Positions 1 to 6,537 of a DNA stretch of 18,696 bases are shown piece by piece. Source of the stretch: UBA1858 sp965658595 (GTDB lineage: Bacteria > Pseudomonadota > Gammaproteobacteria > UBA4575); NCBI GenBank assembly GCA_965658595.1, contig CBFHSW010000057.1:1-18696 (forward strand). Direction: 5' to 3'. The notes below the pieces were generated by a model. It saw nothing but the letters and a program-made list of their open reading frames with translations. It ran no database searches and was not told the origin of the DNA. Position numbers and translations under genes: made by a program. Every line of letters begins with the position of its first letter. Position 1 is the first letter of the stretch.

Positions 1-211
1 CTATTCGATCTGACCATGCACCAAAGGGTATTTGCAGGGTCGCCTGCGTTAATCCATAAATACCGATCGCAAGTCCCACTAATAATGGCGTCACCTCCTC
101 CAGATTCTCAGCATATATAGTAAATACTGGCAGGATCATGAATAACCCCAGCATGCGAGTCGCATAAATTAATGCTAAAGAAAAGGCTGTTTTAAGCTCA
201 ATAGAATTCAT
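1..211 (-). CDS. MFS transporter, N-terminal 70 residues (cut by window edge)
   Basis: This is the beginning of an inner-membrane secondary transporter of the major facilitator superfamily; the substrate cannot be read from this fragment. The visible protein starts MNSIELKTAFSLALIYATRM. It has a first hydrophobic segment at about residues 9-33 and a second at about residues 42-60, then GAWSDR at about 64-69, the start of the MFS motif A loop between helices 2 and 3. The ATG is preceded by a strong AGAGGA ribosome binding site about six bases upstream. The sequence resembles the YajR-like group, but that is a weak call. The gene diverges from uvrA. In Pseudomonas, as I recall, an MFS gene lies between ssb and uvrA in the same orientation, so this neighbourhood looks ancestral. 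The rest of the gene lies outside the window, so nothing can be said about intactness. Confidence 0.85.
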   Translation of the reverse strand, partial: MNSIELKTAFSLALIYATRMLGLFMILPVFTIYAENLEEVTPLLVGLAIGIYGLTQATLQIPFGAWSDRI

Positions 212-277
212 TAAGTCCTCTTTAATGTAACCACGCGGGAGAAAAATAGCTGTTGTTTAGATCAGCTTTGAGTAATT

Positions 278-307
278 TTGCTTTAAGTGCACTTATGCAC
301 GTATATT
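278..307 (+). promoter_or_regulatory. Candidate sigma70 promoter of uvrA
   Basis: A TTGCTT box at 278-283 and a TATATT box at 302-307 are separated by 18 bases. This would start transcription near 314, roughly 20 bases before the uvrA start codon. Both boxes match the consensus in 4-5 of 6 positions. It is a by-eye prediction in an AT-rich region; its position upstream of uvrA is the main support. Confidence 0.45.
284..295. promoter_or_regulatory. Palindrome TAAGTGCACTTA in uvrA promoter spacer
   Basis: A perfect 12-base palindrome fills most of the spacer between the candidate -35 and -10 boxes of uvrA. A dimeric regulator bound there would block RNA polymerase, so it is a candidate operator. 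It does not match the enterobacterial LexA box. The palindrome itself is certain; its function is inference. Confidence 0.35.
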
Positions 308-336
308 AGCAAGTTTAATTCGACTGAGAAATGCGC

Positions 337-3177
337 ATGGCAGGTATACAGATACGCGGGGCCCGAACCCATAATCTAAAAAACATTGATTTAGACTTAC
401 CCCGTGATCAATTAATCGTCATTACTGGATTATCTGGCTCTGGAAAATCTTCTTTAGCCTTCGATACCATTTTTGCGGAAGGCCAGAGACGCTATGTCGA
501 ATCGTTATCAGCTTATGCCCGCCAATTTTTGGCACGCATGGAAAAACCTGATGTCGATCATATCGAAGGCTTGTCGCCTGCGATCTCTATTGAGCAAAAA
601 TCTACCTCGCATAATCCGCGCTCAACCGTTGGCACCATCACAGAAATATATGATTATTTACGCCTATTGTACGCGCGTATAGGCACGCCACGCTGCCCTA
701 CCCACCATCTAGACCTTGATGCTCAAACCGTCAGTCAGATGGTTGATAAAGTAATGGAGCTTCCTGTCGACAGTCGGATGATGCTACTAGCCCCTGTAGT
801 ACAGAACCGTAAAGGTGAGCATTTACAATTGCTACAATCTCTCCATGCTCAAGGTTTCCTACGAGCGCGCATTGATGGTGAAGTATACGAATTAGATGAA
901 CCACCTAAACTAGACCTGCGTAAGAAACACAATATTGAAGTGGTAGTAGACAGATTCAAAGTCAAACCCGAAATAGAATTGAGGCTGGCAGAATCTTTCG
1001 AAACCGCACTCAAATTAGCTGATGAGGTGGCTCAAGTCGCCTATATTGACGAACCCGACAAAGATCCCATTCTATTCTCTGCCAAGTTTGCCTGCCCGGT
1101 ATGTGGCTACAGTGTAAGTGAACTAGAACCGCGTTTATTCTCTTTCAATAATCCTATTGGTGCATGTGCAAATTGCGATGGCCTTGGAACTGAGGATTAC
1201 TTTGAACCTGAACTGATTATTAATTCACCACAATTAAGTTGTGCAGGTGGTGCGATTCGTGGCTGGGATCGTCGCAATGCCCATTATTTTCAGATGATTC
1301 AATCATTAGCTGATCACTATCAATTTGACATTGATACGCCCTATGAATCTCTATCTGAAGATATTCAGGAATTACTATTGTACGGAAGCGGTGATGAGGT
1401 CATCAGCTTCAATTATGTTAATCAAAAAGGACGTACAAGTACTAAGCATCATCCATTCGAAGGTATTATTCCCACTATGGAGCGACGTTATCATGAGACT
1501 AGCTCAAATCTTGTGCGTGAAGAATTAAGTAAATATTTAGCCACTCAACCTTGCAGTCAATGTGAGGGCGATCGTCTCAATGTGCAGGCTAGAAATGTTT
1601 TCGTGAATGAGGCCAACCTACCTTCATTGACAGCCATCTCTATACAACAAGCTCTCAATTTCTTTGAAGCACTCGAATTAGACGGACAGCGTGCTCAAGT
1701 CGGCGCTAAGATTATCCATGAAATTCGTGATCGCTTATCATTTTTAGTTAACGTTGGATTAGATTATCTGTCATTAGAGCGCAGTGCTGACACTCTATCA
1801 GGAGGAGAAGCACAGCGTATCCGCTTAGCCTCACAAATTGGCTCAGGCTTGGTCGGCGTAATGTATGTCCTTGATGAGCCCTCTATCGGTCTCCATCAAC
1901 GTGATAATCAACGCCTACTCGAGACCCTTGAACGCCTAAGAGACTTAGGCAACACAGTCATTGTGGTCGAACATGACGAGGAAGCTATCAGAGCGGCTGA
2001 TTACGTTGTAGACATTGGTCCAGGCGCCGGTAGTCATGGTGGTGAAATTGTTGCTCAGGGCAATGCTCAAGAGGTTTATGACAACCCGCAGTCATTAACA
2101 GGCCAATATCTATCTGGCGCCAGAAGCATCAAAGTGCCACAACAGCGCACTGTGCCTGATCCAGAAAATCAACTCGTGATCGAAGGTGTGAGTGGCAATA
2201 ACCTAAAATCAGTGCATGCCAAGTTCCCAGTAGGCTGCTTTATTGCCGTTACGGGTGTTTCAGGTTCGGGCAAATCTACTCTAGTCAATGACACACTCTA
2301 TGCTTGTATGGCGAGAAGCTTAAACAAATCCAGCATACCCGTAGCACCTTATGAAGAAATTAATGGTGTAGAACACTTTGATAAGGTGGTGGATATTGAT
2401 CAAAGCCCTATTGGTAGAACACCACGTTCAAATCCCGCCACCTATACCGGCCTATTTACTCCTATCAGAGAACTATTCGCAGGCACTCAAGAAGCACGTT
2501 CACGTGGATATAACCCAGGTCGCTTTAGCTTCAATGTTAAAGGTGGACGCTGTGAGGCCTGTCAAGGTGATGGGGTGATTCGAGTTGAGATGCATTTTTT
2601 ACCTGACGTGTACGTCCCTTGCGAAGTATGTAAAGGCCAACGCTACAATCGTGAGACTTTAGAAATTCGTTACAAAGGTAAAAATATCTACGAAGTACTG
2701 CAAATGACTATCGAAGATGCTTTAGCCTTTTTCGATGCGGTACCTGTTGTTAAACGTAAACTTGAGACTCTGGTATCAGTAGGACTGACCTACATTACAC
2801 TGGGACAAAGCGCCACTACCTTATCTGGCGGTGAAGCACAAAGAGTCAAGCTATCAAGAGAATTATCCAAACGTGATACCGGCAAAACACTCTACATACT
2901 CGACGAGCCTACTACCGGATTACACTTTTATGATGTAGAACAACTGCTTGGCGTGTTGCATAAGCTGCGTGATCATGGCAATACCGTGATCGTTATCGAG
3001 CATAATCTTGATGTCATCAAAACAGCTGATTGGGTGATAGATCTTGGGCCTGAAGGTGGTGCTGGTGGAGGTAAAATTATCGCAACAGGCACACCTGAGG
3101 AAGTAGCACGATGTAAGCAGTCTTATACTGGAAAGTTTCTGAAACCAATGTTACAGACAACGCCAGAAACATCCTGA
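337..3177 (+). CDS. uvrA: UvrABC excision nuclease subunit A
   Basis: UvrA is the ATP-driven DNA damage sensor of nucleotide excision repair; the dimer finds lesions, loads UvrB and leaves. The 946-residue product has the full family layout. Walker A1 GLSGSGKS is at 31-38, followed by the UvrB-binding and insertion regions. A CxxC pair zinc module (CPVCGY ... CANCDG) lies at roughly 255-280, and a first LSGGEAQR signature near 490. The second Walker A, GVSGSGKST, is near 640. The conserved DNA-contacting zinc finger (CEACQG ... CEVCKG) is at roughly 735-765, and the second LSGGEAQR near 830. Length matches E. coli UvrA (940). An in-frame ATG at 331 would add two residues, but the purine-rich GAGAA at 326-330 touches it directly and is properly spaced (six bases) from the ATG at 337, which was therefore chosen. 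It converges on the ribosomal operon. No SOS box was recognised, so SOS control is unproven here. Confidence 0.97.
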   Translation: MAGIQIRGARTHNLKNIDLDLPRDQLIVITGLSGSGKSSLAFDTIFAEGQRRYVESLSAYARQFLARMEKPDVDHIEGLSPAISIEQKSTSHNPRSTVGTITEIYDYLRLLYARIGTPRCPTHHLDLDAQTVSQMVDKVMELPVDSRMMLLAPVVQNRKGEHLQLLQSLHAQGFLRARIDGEVYELDEPPKLDLRKKHNIEVVVDRFKVKPEIELRLAESFETALKLADEVAQVAYIDEPDKDPILFSAKFACPVCGYSVSELEPRLFSFNNPIGACANCDGLGTEDYFEPELIINSPQLSCAGGAIRGWDRRNAHYFQMIQSLADHYQFDIDTPYESLSEDIQELLLYGSGDEVISFNYVNQKGRTSTKHHPFEGIIPTMERRYHETSSNLVREELSKYLATQPCSQCEGDRLNVQARNVFVNEANLPSLTAISIQQALNFFEALELDGQRAQVGAKIIHEIRDRLSFLVNVGLDYLSLERSADTLSGGEAQRIRLASQIGSGLVGVMYVLDEPSIGLHQRDNQRLLETLERLRDLGNTVIVVEHDEEAIRAADYVVDIGPGAGSHGGEIVAQGNAQEVYDNPQSLTGQYLSGARSIKVPQQRTVPDPENQLVIEGVSGNNLKSVHAKFPVGCFIAVTGVSGSGKSTLVNDTLYACMARSLNKSSIPVAPYEEINGVEHFDKVVDIDQSPIGRTPRSNPATYTGLFTPIRELFAGTQEARSRGYNPGRFSFNVKGGRCEACQGDGVIRVEMHFLPDVYVPCEVCKGQRYNRETLEIRYKGKNIYEVLQMTIEDALAFFDAVPVVKRKLETLVSVGLTYITLGQSATTLSGGEAQRVKLSRELSKRDTGKTLYILDEPTTGLHFYDVEQLLGVLHKLRDHGNTVIVIEHNLDVIKTADWVIDLGPEGGAGGGKIIATGTPEEVARCKQSYTGKFLKPMLQTTPETS

Positions 3178-3242
3178 TGTATATAGCTCATAATGTGTTT
3201 AGGCTATCTGTAAAAAGACGACCTCTACACAGTGCAAATCCA

Positions 3243-3266
3243 TCTCGGTACTTTCTAGTACTGAGA
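3243..3266 (+). other. Hairpin in the uvrA 3' region
   Basis: Bases 3243-3251 pair with 3258-3266 in plus-strand RNA (9 bp including one G-U, loop of six). In minus-strand RNA the same position would be a C-A mismatch, so the structure favours the plus-strand transcript, the uvrA 3' untranslated region. No U-tract follows, so it is not a terminator by itself. Confidence 0.4.
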
Positions 3267-3297
3267 ACGCTAACACTATAGTCGAAATACGATAAGC

Positions 3298-3335
3298 ACT
3301 AACACGGCATCAATTCAATGGCATGCCGTGTTAGT
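3298..3335. other. 13-bp inverted repeat downstream of uvrA
   Basis: Bases 3298-3310 (ACTAACACGGCAT) are perfectly complementary to 3323-3335, with a 12-base loop. On the plus strand the stem is followed by TATAT rather than a T-run. It may therefore be a 3'-end stabilising or weak termination structure for uvrA mRNA rather than a classical intrinsic terminator. Confidence 0.55.
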
Positions 3336-3412
3336 TATATCAATTAAGAAAGTGCATAGTGAACGATGAACTCGCTTTTAATCTAATATATGCAATTGAT
3401 AGGCACATAAAA

Positions 3413-3440
3413 TTGACAAGGTAATTATGGAATATATATA
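3413..3440 (+). promoter_or_regulatory. Candidate sigma70 promoter facing the terminator
   Basis: A perfect TTGACA box (3413-3418) is followed after 16 bases by TATATA (3435-3440); TATATG at 18-base spacing is an alternative. Transcription would start near 3447, immediately before the terminator at 3450-3481, and if it read through would be antisense to rplQ. It may be a chance match in AT-rich DNA. Confidence 0.35.
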
Positions 3441-3449
3441 TGCTACGCA

Positions 3450-3481
3450 TTAAAAAGCCAGCATGGTAGCTGGCTTTTTAA
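3450..3481. terminator. Bidirectional intrinsic terminator after rplQ and uvrA
   Basis: A 13-bp stem (TTAAAAAGCCAGC paired with GCTGGCTTTTTAA) encloses a six-base loop, with a T-run on both strands. On the minus strand it lies about 35 bases beyond the rplQ stop and would end the alpha operon. On the plus strand it would end uvrA transcripts. The stem is perfect and GC-rich at its centre, the classical intrinsic form. Confidence 0.9.
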
Positions 3482-3515
3482 AAATCATGATTGTTGCAGG
3501 AATGCTGCTGAGCGA

Positions 3516-3878
3516 TTACTCAGGTCGGTCGACTAACTCAACTAATGCCATAGGAGCATTATCACCAGCACGGAATCCACATTTTAGAATACGCAGATAG
3601 CCACCTGGACGCTCTTTATAGCGTGGGCCTAACTCTGTGAATAATTTACCGACTGCTGCTTTATCACGAAGACGTGAAAATACTAGACGACGCTGTGAGA
3701 CAGAGTCTGTTTTAGCACGTGTAATCAATGGCTCAATAACACCACGCAATTCTTTAGCCTTGGGCAAGGTTGTTTTGATTACCTCATGCTCAACCAAAGA
3801 GACGGCCATATTACGAAACATGGCATTTCTATGCGCATCGGTTCTATTTAATTTTCTACCTGAGTGTCTGTGTCGCAT
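3516..3878 (-). CDS. rplQ: 50S ribosomal protein L17
   Basis: L17 is a large-subunit protein near the polypeptide exit tunnel. The 120-residue product begins MRHRHSGRKLNRTDAHRNAM and contains TTLPKAKELRGVIEPLIT and the C-terminal RILKCGFRAGDNAPMALVEL, all diagnostic of the family. It is seven residues shorter than the E. coli protein, lacking only the acidic tail, which varies between species. It is the last gene of the alpha operon, 26 bases after rpoA, and is followed by the intrinsic terminator at 3450-3481. The ATG start gives the conserved N-terminus. Confidence 0.98.
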   Translation of the reverse strand: MRHRHSGRKLNRTDAHRNAMFRNMAVSLVEHEVIKTTLPKAKELRGVIEPLITRAKTDSVSQRRLVFSRLRDKAAVGKLFTELGPRYKERPGGYLRILKCGFRAGDNAPMALVELVDRPE

Positions 3879-3904
3879 TTTATTTCCTAATAATTCTGAT
3901 GTTT

Positions 3905-4897
3905 CTAGATAATCAGTTTACGATCATCTTTCATGTGTGCTGGCGGCCAGTTTTCTAGACGCATCCCTAGTGACAAACCATGCGAACCTAATACATCCTT
4001 AATTTCAGTCAGTGACTTCTTACCAAGATTAGGGGTCTTCAACAATTCAACTTCTGTGCGTTGAATCAAATCACCGATGTAATAGATGTTTTCAGCTTTG
4101 AGACAGTTAGCTGATCGAACAGTTAATTCTAGATCATCTACTGGACGCATCAAAATTGGATCGATCTCTGCTTCAGCTTTAACTTGTTCCTCTTGCTCGT
4201 CACCTTGGAGGTCAACAAATACAGTTAGCTGCTGTTGTAATATTCCAGCGGCCTTACGTACAGTTTCTTCTGGATCAACTGTACCGTCTGTTTCTAATTC
4301 AATAATAAGCTTATCTAGGTTAGTACGCTGTTCAACACGAGCACGATCAACTGAGTATGAAACTCGTCTAACTGGACTGTAACTTGCGTCTAGTAACAAT
4401 GTACCAATGGCTCGTTCTTCTGTTTCAACCTGTTGTGTAGCAGGTACGTAACCACGACCAACGGCAGCCTTTAATGACATATTCATAGACGCACCCGTTG
4501 TTAGGTGAGCGATAACATGTTCTGGATTAACAATCTCCATGTCTTGGTCACCCTGAATATCGGCGGCTGTGACAACACAAGGACCTGTTTTATTAACCGT
4601 TAGAGTTGCTTCCGTTTTGTCGTGCAGTTTGATCGCTACCCCTTTGAGGTTAAGAAGGATGTCTACAACATCTTCCTGAACACCCTCAATAGCGGTGTAT
4701 TCATGCAATACACCCTCGATTTGTGCTTCAACAATTGAGCATCCGGGAATAGAAGACAATAAGATTCTTCTTAATGCATTTCCAAGCGTATGTCCAAAGC
4801 CACGCTCGAGTGGCTCTAAAATAATCTTTGCATTGCGCGGGCTAGTAATATTTACGTCAACTAACCTTGGTTTGAGTAACTCACCTGTACTTGCCAC
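3905..4897 (-). CDS. rpoA: DNA-directed RNA polymerase subunit alpha
   Basis: The alpha subunit dimerises to nucleate RNA polymerase assembly, and its C-terminal domain contacts UP elements and activators. The 330 residues (E. coli 329) show the N-terminal domain with LEPLERGFGHTLGNALRRIL near 30-48, a linker around residues 235-250, and the C-terminal domain with VRSANCLKAENI, which carries the arginine, asparagine and lysine that touch DNA in E. coli. LKTPNLGKKSLTEIKDVL and MRLENWPP follow. The start is GTG at 4897, with AAGAGG nine bases upstream; the first residues fit the family and no upstream ATG improves the alignment. It lies 23 bases after rpsD and 26 before rplQ, the usual alpha operon order. 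The C-terminal extension RKLII is slightly unusual but minor. Confidence 0.98.
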   Translation of the reverse strand: MASTGELLKPRLVDVNITSPRNAKIILEPLERGFGHTLGNALRRILLSSIPGCSIVEAQIEGVLHEYTAIEGVQEDVVDILLNLKGVAIKLHDKTEATLTVNKTGPCVVTAADIQGDQDMEIVNPEHVIAHLTTGASMNMSLKAAVGRGYVPATQQVETEERAIGTLLLDASYSPVRRVSYSVDRARVEQRTNLDKLIIELETDGTVDPEETVRKAAGILQQQLTVFVDLQGDEQEEQVKAEAEIDPILMRPVDDLELTVRSANCLKAENIYYIGDLIQRTEVELLKTPNLGKKSLTEIKDVLGSHGLSLGMRLENWPPAHMKDDRKLII

Positions 4898-4920
4898 AAT
4901 ATATAACCTCTTAAGTGTTA

Positions 4921-5541
4921 TTACTTAGAATATAATTCGACTACGAGTGATTCATTAATGTCTGCTGACAAATCTGAACGCTCTGGGGCTGATTTGAATG
5001 TGCCAGTCATCTTTTTAGTATCAACCGTTACCCAATCTGGAAATCCAAATTGCTCAGCAGTATTCAGCGAATCTTGTATTCTTAACTGCTTACGTGCTTT
5101 TTCTCTGATAGAGACAACATCATCAGCCTTACACTGATATGAAGGGATATTTACGATATCTCCATTTACAACTACAGATTTATGACTCACTAGCTGACGA
5201 CATTCAGCACGTGTTACACCAAAACCCATACGATATACGACGTTATCTAAACGGCATTCAAGTAATTCTAAAAGATTTTCACCGGTTGAACCTTTACGCT
5301 GAGACGCTTTTTTATAGTAATTGCTGAACTGTTTTTCAAGTACGCCATACATACGACGTAATTTTTGTTTTTCTCTTAACTGTAAACCGTAGTCGGAGGT
5401 TCTACCACGCTTGTCACCATGCTGACCAGGAACTTTATCAGCTTTACACTTAGAATCTAATGGACGAGCACGGCTCTTTAAAAATAGATCCGTACCTTCA
5501 CGACGACTCAGTTTACATTTTGGTCCTAAATATCTAGCCAT
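4921..5541 (-). CDS. rpsD: 30S ribosomal protein S4
   Basis: S4 is a primary 16S rRNA binder that starts 30S assembly; in E. coli it also represses alpha operon translation by binding the rpsM leader. The 206-residue product is full length, with LKSRARPLDSKCKADKVPGQ near the N-terminus, YGVLEKQFSNYYK, and the S4 RNA-binding domain (LECRLDNVVYRMGFGVTRAE) at about 92-155, ending VELYSK. It retains Cys9 and Cys32 but lacks the two middle cysteines of the four-cysteine zinc form seen in Thermus S4, so zinc binding is unlikely. It is 6 bases after rpsK and 23 before rpoA. The ATG start gives the conserved MARYLGPK. Confidence 0.98.
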   Translation of the reverse strand: MARYLGPKCKLSRREGTDLFLKSRARPLDSKCKADKVPGQHGDKRGRTSDYGLQLREKQKLRRMYGVLEKQFSNYYKKASQRKGSTGENLLELLECRLDNVVYRMGFGVTRAECRQLVSHKSVVVNGDIVNIPSYQCKADDVVSIREKARKQLRIQDSLNTAEQFGFPDWVTVDTKKMTGTFKSAPERSDLSADINESLVVELYSK

Positions 5542-5547
5542 AATGAA

Positions 5548-5940
5548 CTACACTCTTCTCTTTTTCGGTGGGCGGCAACCGTTATGTGGAATCGGTGTGA
5601 TATCTGAAATATTAGATATCTTGAAGCCTAATGCATTTAATGAACGTACTGCAGATTCACGACCTGGTCCTGGACCTTTAACAAGTACATCAAGGTTTTT
5701 CATGCCATATTCCAACGCTACATTTCCACATCTTTCTGCAGCTACCTGAGCTGCAAATGGTGTACTTTTACGCGAACCACGAAACCCAGATCCACCAGAC
5801 GTTGCCCAACATAGAGCATTGCCTTGACGATCTGTAATAGTGATTATGGTGTTATTGAAAGACGCATTAATATGAGCAATCCCATCTGTGACCGTTCTTT
5901 TAGTCTTTTTACGCGTGCGTGTTGTATTACCTGCTGCCAT
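5548..5940 (-). CDS. rpsK: 30S ribosomal protein S11
   Basis: S11 lies on the 30S platform and helps form the mRNA path and E site. The 130-residue product contains GIAHINASFNNTIITITDRQ, the conserved SGGSGFRGSRKSTPFAAQ, VLVKGPGPGRESAVRSL, and the C-terminal TPIPHNGCRPPKKRRV, all diagnostic. Length is one more than the E. coli protein (129). The ATG start is preceded by the 15-base gap to rpsM. Gene order rpsM-rpsK-rpsD is the usual alpha operon arrangement. Confidence 0.98.
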   Translation of the reverse strand: MAAGNTTRTRKKTKRTVTDGIAHINASFNNTIITITDRQGNALCWATSGGSGFRGSRKSTPFAAQVAAERCGNVALEYGMKNLDVLVKGPGPGRESAVRSLNALGFKISNISDITPIPHNGCRPPKKRRV

Positions 5941-5955
5941 ATTCTTAACCTTAGA

Positions 5956-6312
5956 TTATCGTTTAATAGGACGACGAGGCCCTTTGCGAGTACGTGCATT
6001 TGTCTTGGTACGCTGACCACGAAGAGGCAACCCACGACGATGACGAATTCCACGGTACGTACCGAGGTCCATCAAACGCTTAATATTCATGGAAACTTCA
6101 CGACGAAGGTCACCTTCAACTTGAAATTTACCTACTTCAGTTCTTAACTTTTCAACTTCTTCTTCAGTCAGATCTTTGATCTTAACTGTCGGTAAGATAC
6201 CTGCTGTTGCACAAATTTCTCGTGCACGAGTACGTCCAATACCGAAAATGGAGGTTAATCCTATTTCTGTATGTTTTTGTACTGGGATATTGATACCAGC
6301 AATACGTGCCAC
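5956..6312 (-). CDS. rpsM: 30S ribosomal protein S13
   Basis: S13 sits in the 30S head and forms bridges to the 50S subunit. The product has 118 residues, as in E. coli, beginning MARIAGINIP. It contains GIGRTRAREICATAGI (helix-hairpin-helix region) and the basic C-terminal tail RGLPLRGQRTKTNARTRK that reaches the P-site tRNA. The start codon is GTG at 6312, preceded by TTAGGAG six bases upstream. E. coli rpsM also starts with GTG, within the leader where S4 binds to repress the alpha operon. The leader here resembles it around the ribosome binding site, but whether the pseudoknot exists was not established. A promoter lies just upstream at 6361-6388. Confidence 0.98.
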   Translation of the reverse strand: MARIAGINIPVQKHTEIGLTSIFGIGRTRAREICATAGILPTVKIKDLTEEEVEKLRTEVGKFQVEGDLRREVSMNIKRLMDLGTYRGIRHRRGLPLRGQRTKTNARTRKGPRRPIKR

Positions 6313-6360
6313 TCTATGCTCCTAATATTGTGTTATGTGTGTTTTCACACTGGGCCGCGA

Positions 6361-6388
6361 ATTTTACCAACAAAATCACGGGTTTCAA
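6361..6388 (-). promoter_or_regulatory. Alpha operon promoter between rpmJ and rpsM
   Basis: Read on the minus strand, TTGAAA (6383-6388) and TAAAAT (6361-6366) are separated by 16 bases. Each box matches the sigma70 consensus at 5 of 6 positions. Transcription would start near 6354, giving a leader of about 42 bases that contains a small hairpin (GTGTG-AAAA-CACAC at 6337-6350) and the AGGAG site. An internal promoter at this position fits the separate alpha operon known in E. coli. Confidence 0.7.
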
Positions 6389-6402
6389 TTATTTATAGTT
6401 AA

Positions 6403-6516
6403 TTAACCCTGACGTTGCTTATGTCTTGGATCGGTACAAATTACGCGCACTACGCGATTTCTACGAATGATCTTACAGTTGCGACAAAGTTTCTTAACTG
6501 ATGCTCTTACTTTCAT
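6403..6516 (-). CDS. rpmJ: 50S ribosomal protein L36
   Basis: L36 is the smallest large-subunit protein and stabilises 23S rRNA near the peptidyl transferase region. The 37-residue product starts MKVRASVKKLCRNCKIIRRN and ends with HKQRQG. It has the complete zinc ribbon Cys11-x2-Cys14-x12-Cys27-x4-His32, so this is the zinc-binding form. It lies 21 bases after secY and before the alpha operon promoter, the usual place for rpmJ in gammaproteobacteria. The ATG gives the exact conserved N-terminus. Confidence 0.97.
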   Translation of the reverse strand: MKVRASVKKLCRNCKIIRRNRVVRVICTDPRHKQRQG

Positions 6517-6537
6517 GTCTAGATTCCAAATATTAAT

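Larger units (their letters stand above)
212..336. promoter_or_regulatory. Divergent intergenic region between MFS gene and uvrA
   Basis: This stretch carries the upstream signals of both flanking genes. It contains the MFS ribosome binding site (about 214-219), a candidate uvrA promoter (278-307), a 12-base perfect palindrome (284-295) and the purine-rich GAGAA (326-330) before uvrA. No promoter for the MFS gene was convincing. No enterobacterial LexA box (CTGT-N8-ACAG) was found by eye. Confidence 0.6.
3178..3515. other. Intergenic region between convergent uvrA and rplQ
   Basis: The 338 bases hold no credible gene. They contain a wobble-containing hairpin at 3243-3266, a 13-bp hairpin at 3298-3335, an AT-rich stretch with a consensus -35 box (3413-3418), and the main bidirectional terminator at 3450-3481. 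In Pseudomonas, from memory, katA and bfrA sit between rplQ and uvrA; nothing resembling them is present here. Confidence 0.7.

Noticed and set aside
212..336. Search for an enterobacterial LexA box before uvrA
   Set aside because: No CTGT-N8-ACAG or close variant was found; CTG...CAG around 324-343 has the wrong spacing.
331..336. Upstream ATG for uvrA, adding two residues
   Set aside because: The purine-rich site abuts this ATG and is correctly spaced only for the ATG at 337.
3177..3281. 34-codon open frame overlapping the uvrA stop codon (TGATG)
   Set aside because: No ribosome binding site, no recognisable protein pattern, and it overlaps a hairpin; overlap of this kind is common by chance.
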